DNA from: Leifsonia shinshuensis
GTDB lineage: Bacteria > Actinomycetota > Actinomycetes > Actinomycetales > Microbacteriaceae
NCBI RefSeq assembly: GCF_022606355.1
Contig: NZ_JAHHZQ010000001.1
Coordinates: 1,054,001 to 1,118,000, forward strand
DNA: 64,000 nucleotides
Direction of reading: 5' to 3'
Shown piece by piece: positions 36,420 through 44,626 of the stretch (positions are counted from its first letter, which is position 1; the number at the start of each line of letters is the position of its first letter). The notes beneath the pieces were generated by a model, which saw only the letters and a list, made by a program, of their open reading frames with translations, did no database searches and was not told where the DNA came from. Both the position numbers and the translations under genes were made by a program.

Positions 36420-37748
36420 TCACGGGCCGAGGACTCGGCGGAGGTAGGCGTTCTCGAAGCGGCGGTCGGGGTCGAGGCGGTCGCGGACGGCGAGGAAGGC
36501 GTCGAAGCGCGGGTATGTCGCGCGCAGCGACCCCGCGTCTCGATAGTGCATCTTGCCCCAGTGCGGACGGCCGTCGTGGGCCTTCATGATCTCCTCGACC
36601 GCGGTGAAGTACTCGGTCGGGTCCTCCCGGTAGTACCGGTGCACGGCGATGTAGCCGGTCTCGCGGCCGTACGCGGTCGACAGCCAGTTGTCGTCGGCCG
36701 CTGCCGAGCGCACCTCGATCGGGAACGAGATGCGCCAGCCCCGGCGCTCGATGAGCGCCTTGACCTCCGCCAGCGCCTCCGGCACCGCCGCGCGCGGGAT
36801 CGCGTACTCCATCTCGCGGAAGCGGACAGTGCGGTTCGTCACGAACACCCGCGGCGAGTGGTCGGTGAAGTCGCGGTTGCCGGTGAGGCGCTGGGCGAGA
36901 CGGCTGAACGGCGGGATGATCGCCGGAGTCAGCGTGCCCACGGCGCACACGCCCCGGTAGACGCCGTTGGCGAGGAGCTCGTCGTCGACCCAGCGGCCGG
37001 CCGCCGACAGCGGCGCACGCTGCTCGGTGAGCGGCAGCCGGGTGTTGGTCTTGGTCAGCCCGGTCTCGGTGTGCGGGAACCAGTAGAACTCGAAATGGTC
37101 CTCGGCCGCCGACCGCTCCAGATAGCCGTCGAGCACCTGCTGCAGCGGCTCCGGCCGTTCGACCGCCTTCAGCAGGTAGGCGGGCACGCACTGCAGAGTG
37201 ATGTCCACGAGCACGCCCAGCGCGCCGAGGCCGAGCCGCACGGCGGGCAGCAGCTCGGCGTTCTCGCCCTCGCTGATCGTCAGCAGCTCGCCGGAGCCGG
37301 TCACGAGCGTCACCGCGACGATCTGCGTGGCGAGCCCGCCGAACGCTCCCCCGGTGCCGTGCGTGCCCGTGGAGGTCGCACCCGCGATGGTCTGCCGGTC
37401 GATGTCCCCCATGTTCTGCAACGCCAGGCCGTACGGGCGCAGCAGCCGCGGCAGTTGATGGAGGTGCGTGCCCGCGGCCAGGCGCACCCGGCCGCGCTCG
37501 AGGTCAACGTCGAGGATGCCGCTGACGTCCTCGAGGTCGAGCAGCACTCCCGGCGCCACCGCGATGCCGGTGAAGCTGTGGCCGGCGCCGACCGCCTTGA
37601 CCCGCATCCCCTGCTTCGCCGCCGCGGCGACCGCGCGCTGAACGGCCTCGGCGTCGCGCGGCCGCTCGACGCGCTGCGGCCGCACGGACTCGCTCCTGCC
37701 CCAGTTGCGCCAGACACCGTTGCGCCAGACCGCCCCGGTCGCCGTCAC
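36420..37748 (-). CDS. FAD-linked D-arabinono-1,4-lactone oxidase family protein
   Basis: The 442-residue oxidase has an N-terminal VAO-type FAD domain (VKAVGAGHSFTGIAVAPGVLL, GATSTGTHGTGG) and the ALO C-terminal domain with HWGKMHY and FDAFLAVRDRLDPDRRFENAYL, cut here to LDPDRRFENAYL. Family members oxidise sugar-acid lactones or alditols. GTG 37748 overlaps the stop of the aldolase gene by 4 nt. It is the last gene of a TetR-led operon. Confidence 0.88.
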   Translation of the reverse strand: MTATGAVWRNGVWRNWGRSESVRPQRVERPRDAEAVQRAVAAAAKQGMRVKAVGAGHSFTGIAVAPGVLLDLEDVSGILDVDLERGRVRLAAGTHLHQLPRLLRPYGLALQNMGDIDRQTIAGATSTGTHGTGGAFGGLATQIVAVTLVTGSGELLTISEGENAELLPAVRLGLGALGVLVDITLQCVPAYLLKAVERPEPLQQVLDGYLERSAAEDHFEFYWFPHTETGLTKTNTRLPLTEQRAPLSAAGRWVDDELLANGVYRGVCAVGTLTPAIIPPFSRLAQRLTGNRDFTDHSPRVFVTNRTVRFREMEYAIPRAAVPEALAEVKALIERRGWRISFPIEVRSAAADDNWLSTAYGRETGYIAVHRYYREDPTEYFTAVEEIMKAHDGRPHWGKMHYRDAGSLRATYPRFDAFLAVRDRLDPDRRFENAYLRRVLGP

Positions 37749-39019
37749 AGGAAGACCTTCCCCTCGCCGCGGTAGCTCGGCACGGAGCCGACGACGGCGG
37801 CTCGGCCGTCGACGAGGTCGACGAGCTGGAAGTCGTCCACGTGCTCGCTCAGCTCACCGGACTTCGTGTGCCGCAGCCAGACCCGGTCCCCGACGCGCAG
37901 GATCCCCGCGGTGGCCCCCGTCACCGGGGTCTGCACCTCGCCGGCCATCTCGCGGTCGACCATCGACAGCCCGGTCGGCCACTCGATCCTCGGGAGGCGA
38001 TCGGGCCCGGGAGGGCCGGACGCGATCCAGCCGCCGCCGAGCAGAGTCGCCGTTCGCTCGTCCGGGCGGCGCACCACCGAGAGGGCGAACGATGCGGCCG
38101 GCGCCGGCCGGAACCCGCGGTAGGTGTCGAACAGGTGCCCGCCGAACAGCCCGCTGCCGGCGGCGATCTCGGTGACGGACGGGTCGGAGGCCGTGAACTC
38201 CAGCGAGCCCGTTCCTCCGCCGTTCACGAACTCGAGGTCGGCGAGGCCGCGCACCGTGGCGACGGCGTCCCCGCGTCGGGCGAGCAGCTCCTCCTGCGAG
38301 CTCTTCTGCATCCAGCGGAGGGTCGCGCCCCACGCCGGCCGCCCTGGCGGGTTGTCGCCCTGGCCGGCGATCTGCGCCTCGTAGCCCATCATGCCGACCA
38401 GTGCGAAGCCCGGTCGCCGCACGATCGCCTCGGCGACCTCCCGGACGGCCTGGACGCTGTGCAGCGGCGAGCGGTAGACGCCGATGTGCCCGAGCACGGG
38501 AGCGTCCCACGAGGAGTCCAGCTCGAGGCAGAGCCGGATGGTCTCCCGCTCCGCGGGCGGGACGACGGCGTCGATCAGGTCGAGATGGGCGACCGAGTCG
38601 ACCATGAGCGTCACCCGCGCGGCGAGTTCCGGGGAGGCGGCGAGCCGCGCGATCGCGGCACGGTCGGCCGTCGGGTAGCCGACGACGACGTCGTCGATCG
38701 GCGGGTGCCCGGCGTCGCCCTCGGCCAGCCACAGCGCCTCGGGGAGGGTGTAGGCCAGCACGCCGGCATATCCGGGCAGCGCGAGCACGGCGTCCAGCAC
38801 CGAACGCACCCGCACCGACTTCGAGGCGACACGGATCGGTTTGCCCCCCGCACGCCGCAGCATGTCGTGCGCGTTGTGGCGGAGCGCCGGGAGGTGGAGC
38901 ACGCCGTACGCCGGGTCGAGGCGCACCGTCGCGACGGTCAGCGCGGGCCAGAAGACGTCGGGGGTGGTCCACGTGCGCTCCGCCGGCGCCGGCTTGGTGG
39001 AGAGGTCGATCGGGTTCAC
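37745..39019 (-). CDS. Amino acid deaminase/aldolase (D-threonine aldolase-like, alanine racemase fold)
   Basis: The roughly 424-residue PLP protein has an alanine-racemase-like N-terminal barrel with the PLP lysine in IRVASKSVRVR and a D-serine dehydratase-like C-terminal domain (GDRVWLRHTKSGELSEHVDDF). Relatives act on D-3-hydroxy amino acids; the real substrate is unknown. GTG 39019 has AAGGA at 5 nt. An alternative ATG at 39106 overlaps the stop of the MFS gene (TGATG) and would add a low-complexity 29-residue leader. Confidence 0.85.
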   Translation of the reverse strand: MNPIDLSTKPAPAERTWTTPDVFWPALTVATVRLDPAYGVLHLPALRHNAHDMLRRAGGKPIRVASKSVRVRSVLDAVLALPGYAGVLAYTLPEALWLAEGDAGHPPIDDVVVGYPTADRAAIARLAASPELAARVTLMVDSVAHLDLIDAVVPPAERETIRLCLELDSSWDAPVLGHIGVYRSPLHSVQAVREVAEAIVRRPGFALVGMMGYEAQIAGQGDNPPGRPAWGATLRWMQKSSQEELLARRGDAVATVRGLADLEFVNGGGTGSLEFTASDPSVTEIAAGSGLFGGHLFDTYRGFRPAPAASFALSVVRRPDERTATLLGGGWIASGPPGPDRLPRIEWPTGLSMVDREMAGEVQTPVTGATAGILRVGDRVWLRHTKSGELSEHVDDFQLVDLVDGRAAVVGSVPSYRGEGKVFL

Positions 39020-39105
39020 GGGGTCCTTCCGTCGGTTCTGCGTCGTGGACGATGCGGCCGCCTTCTGCGGCGCCGTCCGCTGAGCTGTCGGGGTCGCGCG
39101 CGGCA

Positions 39106-40362
39106 TCAGCGCACCGCTTTCACCCGGGCGACCGCGAGCGCCCCCGCGAACGCGAACACCCCGGACAGCACGAACAGGCCGACGAAGCCGCCGAGGGCGG
39201 CCACGATCGCGGCCCCGAACAGCGGGGCCATCGCCTGCGGCACGGCCGTGGCGATGTTCATGATGCCGAGGTCCTTGCCGCGGTTCTCGGGGTCGGGCAG
39301 CACCTGTGTCGCGAGCGCCTGGTCGACCGAGAGGAAGCAGCCGTAGCCGAGACCGAGCAGCCCGGCGGCCACCATCGCCACGGTGAGCTCAGGTACGAAG
39401 GCCAGCAGCAGGGCGGCGACGCCCTGCAGCGCCGAGGAGACGAAGACGAAGGCTTTGCGCCTCCCGAGCCGGTCGGACAGGCGGCCGAGGGCGAGGGAGG
39501 CGATGATCACGAACACCATGTAGATGAGGATCAGCACCAGCAGATCGTCGTCGGCGTGCTTGTCATGGAGGCCGAACTCCAGGAAGTAGAGCAGCAGCGA
39601 CGTGCCGAACGCGTTGCCGAAGTTCACCAGCACCCGGCTGAGCAGCGTCCAGCCGAAGTCGGGGTGCTCGCGCGGGCTGATCCAGAGGCTCTCGACGATG
39701 CCGCGGAAGGTCATCCGCTCGCGCAGGTGCGCGGGGAGCACCGCGTCGGGCAGGAACAGGAACGGCACGACCAGCACGACCAGCAGCACGGCCATCGCCG
39801 TGTAGCCGAGCAACGCCCCGACGAACACATAGGTCACCAGCGAGACGCCCAGGATGATCCCGATCGCCTGCGGAGCGCTGATCCAACCGGAGACATACCC
39901 GCGCTGATCCACCGGCACCTGGTCGGAGATCGTCGCCGTCAGCGCGGCGGTGAGCACACAGAAACCGGTGAGCGCCAGTGACCAGAACACGCCGATCCCG
40001 ACCATCGTCGTCTGCAGACCGAGCAGCACCAGAGAGAGCGCGAACAGCAGGGCGCCGCCGGCGATCCACGGGCGACGCCGGCCGAACCGGCTGGTCGTGC
40101 GGTCCGACAGCGCACCGGTGAGCGGGTACGCCACGATGGCGCACACCCCCGAGATGCCCGAGATGATCCCGAACGCGACGACATTGTCGACCCAGTAGTC
40201 GGTGTGCAGCTGGGCCTGCACCTGGTCGGGCAGCAGCTTCTGGATGGGTGCGAGCTGCGCCATCCAGACACCGAGCCAGGCGACGGCGAAGGCGGCTATC
40301 CAGCGGCCGGGGATGCGCCGAGTGGGTTCGGCGAAGACCGCCGGCGTCGAGGTGTGGGTCAT
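39106..40362 (-). CDS. MFS transporter (SLC45/GPH-like)
   Basis: The 418-residue transporter has 12 helices. RTTSRFGRRRPWI after TM2 and LGRLSDRLGRRKAFV in the second half are the paired MFS loops, and DQALATQVLPDPENRGKDLGIMNIA resembles sugar/cation symporters. Substrate is probably a sugar, sugar acid or related polyol, judged from the lactone oxidase in the operon. Its ATG overlaps the TetR stop by 4 nt. Confidence 0.9.
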   Translation of the reverse strand: MTHTSTPAVFAEPTRRIPGRWIAAFAVAWLGVWMAQLAPIQKLLPDQVQAQLHTDYWVDNVVAFGIISGISGVCAIVAYPLTGALSDRTTSRFGRRRPWIAGGALLFALSLVLLGLQTTMVGIGVFWSLALTGFCVLTAALTATISDQVPVDQRGYVSGWISAPQAIGIILGVSLVTYVFVGALLGYTAMAVLLVVLVVPFLFLPDAVLPAHLRERMTFRGIVESLWISPREHPDFGWTLLSRVLVNFGNAFGTSLLLYFLEFGLHDKHADDDLLVLILIYMVFVIIASLALGRLSDRLGRRKAFVFVSSALQGVAALLLAFVPELTVAMVAAGLLGLGYGCFLSVDQALATQVLPDPENRGKDLGIMNIATAVPQAMAPLFGAAIVAALGGFVGLFVLSGVFAFAGALAVARVKAVR

Positions 40363-41018
40363 CGGGCACCTGCGTTCGGTTCGTGGAGGAGGGATCCGGC
40401 GGCATCGTCGCCGCCGGCCGGGTCTGCGAGGGCGGCGAGCGTGTCCGCCGCGAAGTCGAGCGCACGCTCGGCCGCGGCGTCGTCGCGGGTGACGAGCCAG
40501 GCGATCGTGACGCCGTCGGTGAGGGTCACCAGGAGGCGCGCGATCTCCTCGACCGAGCGGTTCCAGACGCTGCCGCTGAGCTCTGCGGCGTCGCGCGCGG
40601 CTCGCGCGGCGAGCTCGTAGTAGCGGTCGTACTGCCGCTGCGCCAACGGCGCGAAGCCGGGCTCCCGCAACGCCCACTGGGTCAGCTCGAACATGGCCTT
40701 CTCGCGGTCCGGGGCGGCGCGGACCCCGTCGAAGTAGTGCTGGAGGCCGGAGCGGATCGTGGCGCGCAGCCCGATGGGCGCGCGAGCGGCGTCGAGCGCG
40801 GGCTCGAGGTCGGACTGCTCGCTGGTGACGACGACGTTGACCAGTTCGGCCATCAGCTCGTCGCGAGAGGAGAAGACGTAGTGGAAGCTGGCGAGCGACA
40901 TCCCGGCTTCACCCACGATCCTGCGGGTCGTGGCGGCGGCCACGCCGTCGCGCGCGATCACCCGGAGAGCCGCCTGCACGAGTGCCGCGCGGCGGTCCGC
41001 TGGGGGGATGCGCGTCAT
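40359..41018 (-). CDS. TetR-family regulator heading the MFS-aldolase-oxidase operon
   Basis: The 219-residue regulator has an N-terminal helix-turn-helix (VAAATTRRIVGEAGMSLASFHYVFSSRDEL, here shortened to RRIVGEAGMSLASFHYVF) and a helical ligand domain. ATG 41018 follows GAGGAG at 6 nt; the longer frame to 41093 lacks support. Being the first gene and coupled to the transporter gene by ATGA, it most likely autoregulates the whole operon, with palindromes at 41058-41082 as candidate operators. Confidence 0.9.
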   Translation of the reverse strand: MTRIPPADRRAALVQAALRVIARDGVAAATTRRIVGEAGMSLASFHYVFSSRDELMAELVNVVVTSEQSDLEPALDAARAPIGLRATIRSGLQHYFDGVRAAPDREKAMFELTQWALREPGFAPLAQRQYDRYYELAARAARDAAELSGSVWNRSVEEIARLLVTLTDGVTIAWLVTRDDAAAERALDFAADTLAALADPAGGDDAAGSLLHEPNAGAR

Positions 41019-41057
41019 CGGAGCTCCTCGCGGTGCCGTTCGCGCGTCCTCGCGCGA

Positions 41058-41082
41058 AGTGGGACAGTTGACCCACTTGTCA
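41058..41082. promoter_or_regulatory. Overlapping inverted repeats upstream of the TetR operon
   Basis: AGTGGG-N8-CCCACT (41058-41077) overlaps TGAC-N6-GTCA (41069-41082), 40-65 bp upstream of the TetR start codon. Both are possible binding sites for the TetR dimer. Confidence 0.4.
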
Positions 41083-41108
41083 GTATGCCGCAAATCCGGC
41101 CCGGTGGT

Positions 41109-41138
41109 TTGACATGCGGTGTGTCGGCCCCCTGAAAT
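41109..41138 (+). promoter_or_regulatory. Candidate promoter of the Ig-like membrane protein gene
   Basis: A consensus -35 element, TTGACA (41109-41114), is followed after 18 bp by TGAAAT (41133-41138). The start codon at 41147 is so close that the transcript would be leaderless or nearly so. Confidence 0.35.
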
Positions 41139-41146
41139 GGGGTGGA

Positions 41147-43336
41147 ATGCGGGTATTTACGTCTGACGTGTCTCCACCAGTCCGGCCGCGGGGGTCGACC
41201 GGACGGCTCGGCGCTGCCCTGATCGGCCTGCTGCTGGTGCTCGCAGCGACCGCAGCCCCGGCCTCCGCAGCCTCCGCCGCCGCCTCGCAGGAGGCCGCCA
41301 CCCGCACCACCGCCAGCACCTCCGCCGGTATCACCCGCACCGACACCGCACCTCCGAAGTCCCCGGCCCTGGCCCCCGGCGACGCGTCCTCCGGCACGCC
41401 GACGCCCACCCCGACCCCGGGGCCGCCGCAGCTCGACCCGCTGCCCAGCCGGCTCATCACCACCCTGCCGCTGACGGTCTCCGGAACCGCCGATCCGGGC
41501 GAGGTCATCGACATCTCCGGTGGATCATCCACCAGCGCCGACTCGAGTTGCGCGGCCACCGCCGGCGACGACGGCCGCTTCCGCTGTGCCATCCAGCGCC
41601 TTCCCGACGGACCCGGCGTGCCGGTGCGCGCCGTGTCACGCAGCACCGGCCTCGCCGACAGCGGGCGGGTCGACGTCCTCACACCGCCCGTGATCACCTC
41701 GGCCGACGGCGGCACGACCGGCGGCGGGATCCGCGGCACGGCCTATACCGGCGCCACCGTCACCGTCACCGCCGAGACCGGCGACTCGTGCTCCTTCCCC
41801 GCGGACAGCGGCGGCAGCTGGGGCTGCGTCATCCCGGGGCTGCGCGACGGCTCGCACACGATCAGCGCGACGCAGGTGGCACCGTTCTCCTCCACCCGCT
41901 CCGCTGCGAGCCGGTCGATCACGGTCGTGGTCGACACGGTGGCACCCGGCGCGCCGACACTGACATCGCCCGCGCCGGGCACCTCCGCGGCGGCGGGGAA
42001 GCCGATCACGTTCGGCGGCGCAGGCGAGGCGGGCGCCGGCGTGACGGTCTACGCGAACACGTCGCGCGCAACCACCGTGGCGTGCACGGCGACCGTCACC
42101 GGCACTTCGTGGTCATGCACCGCCGCCCTGCAACCCGGCGACTATCTCGCATCCGCGCTGCAGCGTGACGCGGCGGGCAACGTGAGCGCGGGCAGCAACG
42201 CGGTCGCGATCTCGGTGGAGGCCGCGGCCGCCGCACCGCCGGCCACCGGCAAGCCCTCCCCCTCCACGACACCGGCGCCCGCCCAGCCGGCTCCGCCGAC
42301 GGCCGCGCCACCGTCTCCCTCGGCTCCGACGCACGCGGAGACCAGGGGCTGGACCGACACGCCCTTCAGCACGGCATCGGCTCCCGTCGTCAGCGCCGCC
42401 ACGATGCCGGGCTGGCTGCGCTCCGTCGGCCTGGCGATCGCCGCGCTCCTGCTGCTGGTGCTGCCGGGGCGACTGCTGGTCGCCGCCCTCTCCCGTCCGC
42501 GCGAGCCGGCCGCGCGCCGCGCGTCGATCTTCGGCCGGAACCGGGCGCGGTCGGAGCTCGGCGAGGCCGACGCCCTGCTGGGCGGTGCGCACGCGGCGTC
42601 CACGCCCGGGTCGCAGCCGGTCTGGCTGGCGCCGGTGATCGGCGTCACCGCGGCCGCCCTCGTCACCCTCTCGACATCGGTGCAGGACGCCTCCGCCTAC
42701 TTGAGACTGCTCGCGGCCGTCGCGCTCGCCGTGGTCGGAGTCAACGCGATCTGGCTGCTCGCTGCGCGCGGGATGACCCGGCACCTGGGGCTGACGCCGG
42801 CGCGGTCGGTCGTGCGGCCCTGGCTCCTCCCCGTCGTCGCCGCGACAGCGCTCGGCTCCCGGTTCATCGGGCTCGAGCCCGCGCTGCTCTTCGGCCTCGT
42901 CGTCGGGGCGGTGCTCCCGGAGGCCGCCGACCGGATCGCGCGCGGCCGCACCGCCGCGGTGCAACTGTCCGCCGTCGCAGCGCTGGGCGTTCTGGCCTGG
43001 CTCATCGTCGGCGTCCTGCCCTCACCGTCCGGCGACGTCTCCGCTTTCGTGCGTGAGCTCGCCAACTCGACCGCCCTCATCGCGATCGGATCGACGGCGA
43101 TCGCACTCCTGCCGTTCGGTGGGCTCGCCGGTCGAGCTGTGCTGCGCTGGTCCCGCCCGCTCTGGCTGGCGATGGCCCTCGTCGTCTACACCGTGCTGTT
43201 CGCGCTGCTGCTCCCCGTCGCCTCCCTGGTGCAGGCCGGCAGCGGGATGGTCGCGATGGTCGTGGCCGCACTGGTCTTCGCGGTGCTGAGCGTGTCGGTG
43301 TGGCTGTGGGAGCGATACGTCGAACCGGCGCGCTGA
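41147..43336 (+). CDS. Secreted Ig-like repeat protein with polytopic membrane C-terminus
   Basis: The 729-residue protein has a signal peptide (LGAALIGLLLVLAATAAPASA), a Thr/Pro linker and three Ig-like beta domains of about 85 residues (VSGTADPGEVIDISGG, IRGTAYTGATVTVTAETGDS, FGGAGEAGAGVTVYANTS). After a Pro/Ser linker, about eight membrane helices follow from residue 425 on. Bacterial Ig repeats often mediate surface contact; joining them to a polytopic membrane domain is less common. No sortase motif is seen. Start could be ATG 41147 or GTG 41168, the latter giving the more typical signal peptide. Confidence 0.8.
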   Translation: MRVFTSDVSPPVRPRGSTGRLGAALIGLLLVLAATAAPASAASAAASQEAATRTTASTSAGITRTDTAPPKSPALAPGDASSGTPTPTPTPGPPQLDPLPSRLITTLPLTVSGTADPGEVIDISGGSSTSADSSCAATAGDDGRFRCAIQRLPDGPGVPVRAVSRSTGLADSGRVDVLTPPVITSADGGTTGGGIRGTAYTGATVTVTAETGDSCSFPADSGGSWGCVIPGLRDGSHTISATQVAPFSSTRSAASRSITVVVDTVAPGAPTLTSPAPGTSAAAGKPITFGGAGEAGAGVTVYANTSRATTVACTATVTGTSWSCTAALQPGDYLASALQRDAAGNVSAGSNAVAISVEAAAAAPPATGKPSPSTTPAPAQPAPPTAAPPSPSAPTHAETRGWTDTPFSTASAPVVSAATMPGWLRSVGLAIAALLLLVLPGRLLVAALSRPREPAARRASIFGRNRARSELGEADALLGGAHAASTPGSQPVWLAPVIGVTAAALVTLSTSVQDASAYLRLLAAVALAVVGVNAIWLLAARGMTRHLGLTPARSVVRPWLLPVVAATALGSRFIGLEPALLFGLVVGAVLPEAADRIARGRTAAVQLSAVAALGVLAWLIVGVLPSPSGDVSAFVRELANSTALIAIGSTAIALLPFGGLAGRAVLRWSRPLWLAMALVVYTVLFALLLPVASLVQAGSGMVAMVVAALVFAVLSVSVWLWERYVEPAR

Positions 43337-43367
43337 CGCCGAGGCTCACGCCGCCCCTGGCACCGGC

Positions 43368-43730
43368 TCAGACGCTAGCCACGTAGAACCAGTCACGGCC
43401 TTCCTTGACGAACGTCGAGGTCTCCTGGAGCACGCCCCGCTCGGTACCTGTGTAATAGGCCGTGAACGCGACGACACCCTCGCGGTCGAACGGGCCGCCG
43501 CGCTGCGTCGCGTCGATGTCGAGCCGGTACCAGCGCAGGCCGTCGTCCAGGTCGAGCGTCGCCGGGCGCGTGGACGGATGCCAGCTTCGCAGGAGGTAGC
43601 CGGCGTCGCCGAGCGCGAAGGCACTGAACCGCGACCGCATCAGCCGCTCGGCGGTCGGGGCGGGAGCGCCGCCATGGAGCGGGCCGCAACAGTTCGCGTA
43701 GGTCTCGCCGCTGCCGCAGGGGCATCGCAT
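43368..43730 (-). CDS. YchJ family (UPF0225) SEC-C motif protein
   Basis: The 120-residue protein starts with a SEC-C-like zinc site, CPCGSGETYANCCGPLH, followed by the YchJ NTF2-like domain (TAERLMRSRFSAFALGDAGYLL, cut here at LMRSRFSAFALGDAGYLL; VVAFTAYY). Its role is unclear. ATG 43730 is preferred because GGAG lies 8 nt upstream; a GTG at 43739 adds three residues. Confidence 0.9.
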   Translation of the reverse strand: MRCPCGSGETYANCCGPLHGGAPAPTAERLMRSRFSAFALGDAGYLLRSWHPSTRPATLDLDDGLRWYRLDIDATQRGGPFDREGVVAFTAYYTGTERGVLQETSTFVKEGRDWFYVASV

Positions 43731-43768
43731 CTCGGTCACTCCGCGAGCCTAGCGGCGTAGACAGAAGG

Positions 43769-43818
43769 CGACCCGGCCGGAGCCTTACGTCGGGGGATCT
43801 CGGGCTCCAGCCGGGTCG
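43769..43818. terminator. Hairpin in the YchJ/VOC intergenic region
   Basis: CGACCCGGCCGGAGCC and GGCTCCAGCCGGGTCG pair with one mismatch around an 18-nt loop. It is downstream of the VOC gene (stop 43902), where it could terminate transcription, and upstream of the YchJ-type gene. A second small hairpin (ACACC...GGTGT) follows near 43825-43845. Confidence 0.55.
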
Positions 43819-43901
43819 GAGGACACCTCACCAGAAAGGGTGTCTGCACTCAGTGTGCACGACCAGGGTGGGTGAGGCCTTTGGAGGGTCTGAACGTCCT
43901 C

Positions 43902-44315
43902 TCAGTGCGCGGCGGCGTCCGGCGCGGCGGCGTCCGGCGCGGCGGCGTCCGGCGCGGACGCCGCCTCCCCCGCCGCCACGACGCAGAACCGGTTGCCGTC
44001 GGGATCGGCGAGCACGAGGTAGTCCGCGCCCTCCTCGTACTCCCATTCGACGTCGGACGCGCCCAGTTCCCGAAGCCGGTCGGCCTCGGCGCTCTGATCA
44101 TCGGCATAGAGATCGAGGTGGTGCCGCGGCGATGGGTTCGCCTCCGTGCCGACCAGCTTGAGCGCGAGCCGCGGCCCGCCTCCACCGGCCGGCGCGAGGA
44201 GCGCCCAATCGGCGTCCGGCTCGTACAGCGGCCCGTACCCGAGCGCCGCCGACCAGAACTCCACAGCCCTGGGGAGATCGCGAACCCCCCACACGATGGA
44301 ACCGATCCGGATCAT
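43902..44315 (-). CDS. VOC (glyoxalase/bleomycin resistance-like) protein
   Basis: The 137-residue protein has the VOC fold (IVWGVRDLPRAVEFWSAALGY at the start and YLVLADPDGNRFCVV at the end). Metal ligands of the active members are only partly evident (HHLDLYADD), so its enzymatic role is open. The last 16 residues, PDAAAPDAAAPDAAAH, are encoded by three perfect 15-bp tandem repeats and lie outside the fold. It is divergent from a small membrane protein gene. Confidence 0.85.
   Translation of the reverse strand: MIRIGSIVWGVRDLPRAVEFWSAALGYGPLYEPDADWALLAPAGGGGPRLALKLVGTEANPSPRHHLDLYADDQSAEADRLRELGASDVEWEYEEGADYLVLADPDGNRFCVVAAGEAASAPDAAAPDAAAPDAAAH
43911..43955. repeat. Three perfect 15-bp tandem repeats at the VOC C-terminus
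   Basis: GGCGGCGTCCGGCGC is repeated at 43911, 43926 and 43941 in frame with the VOC gene, encoding PDAAA units. Slippage would change tail length by five residues without breaking the frame. Confidence 0.9.
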
Positions 44316-44387
44316 GCCCCCACCCTCCGCCGATGGCAGCTGGACGGCAAGGGGCGCGCGGCCGCCGCACCGTATATGGTGGGAACC

Positions 44388-44495
44388 ATGGAAGGCGTGC
44401 TGATCGGACTCATCTGGACTGTCGTCATCGTCGGCGGTGCGCTCGCGCTCGCCGCCGTGGTGCAGATGGCGAAAGCGCCCTTCAAGAACCGCTGA
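44388..44495 (+). CDS. 35-residue single-span membrane peptide
   Basis: The short gene encodes one membrane helix (LIGLIWTVVIVGGALALAAVV) with a basic tail (QMAKAPFKNR). ATG 44388 is the natural start, with GGTGGGA upstream and TATATGG as a possible -10 box. Hydrophobicity and its place between the divergent VOC gene and the tRNA suggest a real small protein. No homolog is recognised. Confidence 0.55.
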   Translation: MEGVLIGLIWTVVIVGGALALAAVVQMAKAPFKNR

Positions 44496-44545
44496 TCCGC
44501 GCGGGCGGTCCCCGCCCCTCCGATCGGTGCCCCGAAAGCCGCTCG

Positions 44546-44619
44546 GCCCCCATAGCCCAATTGGCAGAGGCAGGCGACTTAAAATCGCCCGAGTGTGGGT
44601 TCGAGTCCCACTGGGGGCA
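44546..44619 (+). tRNA. tRNA with UAA anticodon (Leu by anticodon), short variable arm
   Basis: A full cloverleaf can be drawn. The acceptor arm is GCCCCCA/TGGGGGC, the D arm opens GCCC, the anticodon stem is GGCGA/TCGCC around loop CTTAAAA (anticodon TAA), and the T arm is GTGGG-TTCGAGT-CCCAC. The discriminator is A and no CCA is encoded. The variable arm is only about 5 nt (CGAGT), whereas bacterial tRNA-Leu normally has a long one. The 3' half is the integration site of the adjoining islands. Confidence 0.88.
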
Positions 44620-44626
44620 CTGGTCT
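44597..44626. repeat. Attachment site at the tRNA 3' end (30-bp direct repeat, copy 1)
   Basis: The 30 bases from the T-arm through 7 bases past the tRNA are repeated exactly at 46548-46577. The pair brackets the first island, as expected for attL/attR formed by a tyrosine recombinase in a tRNA gene. Confidence 0.85.
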
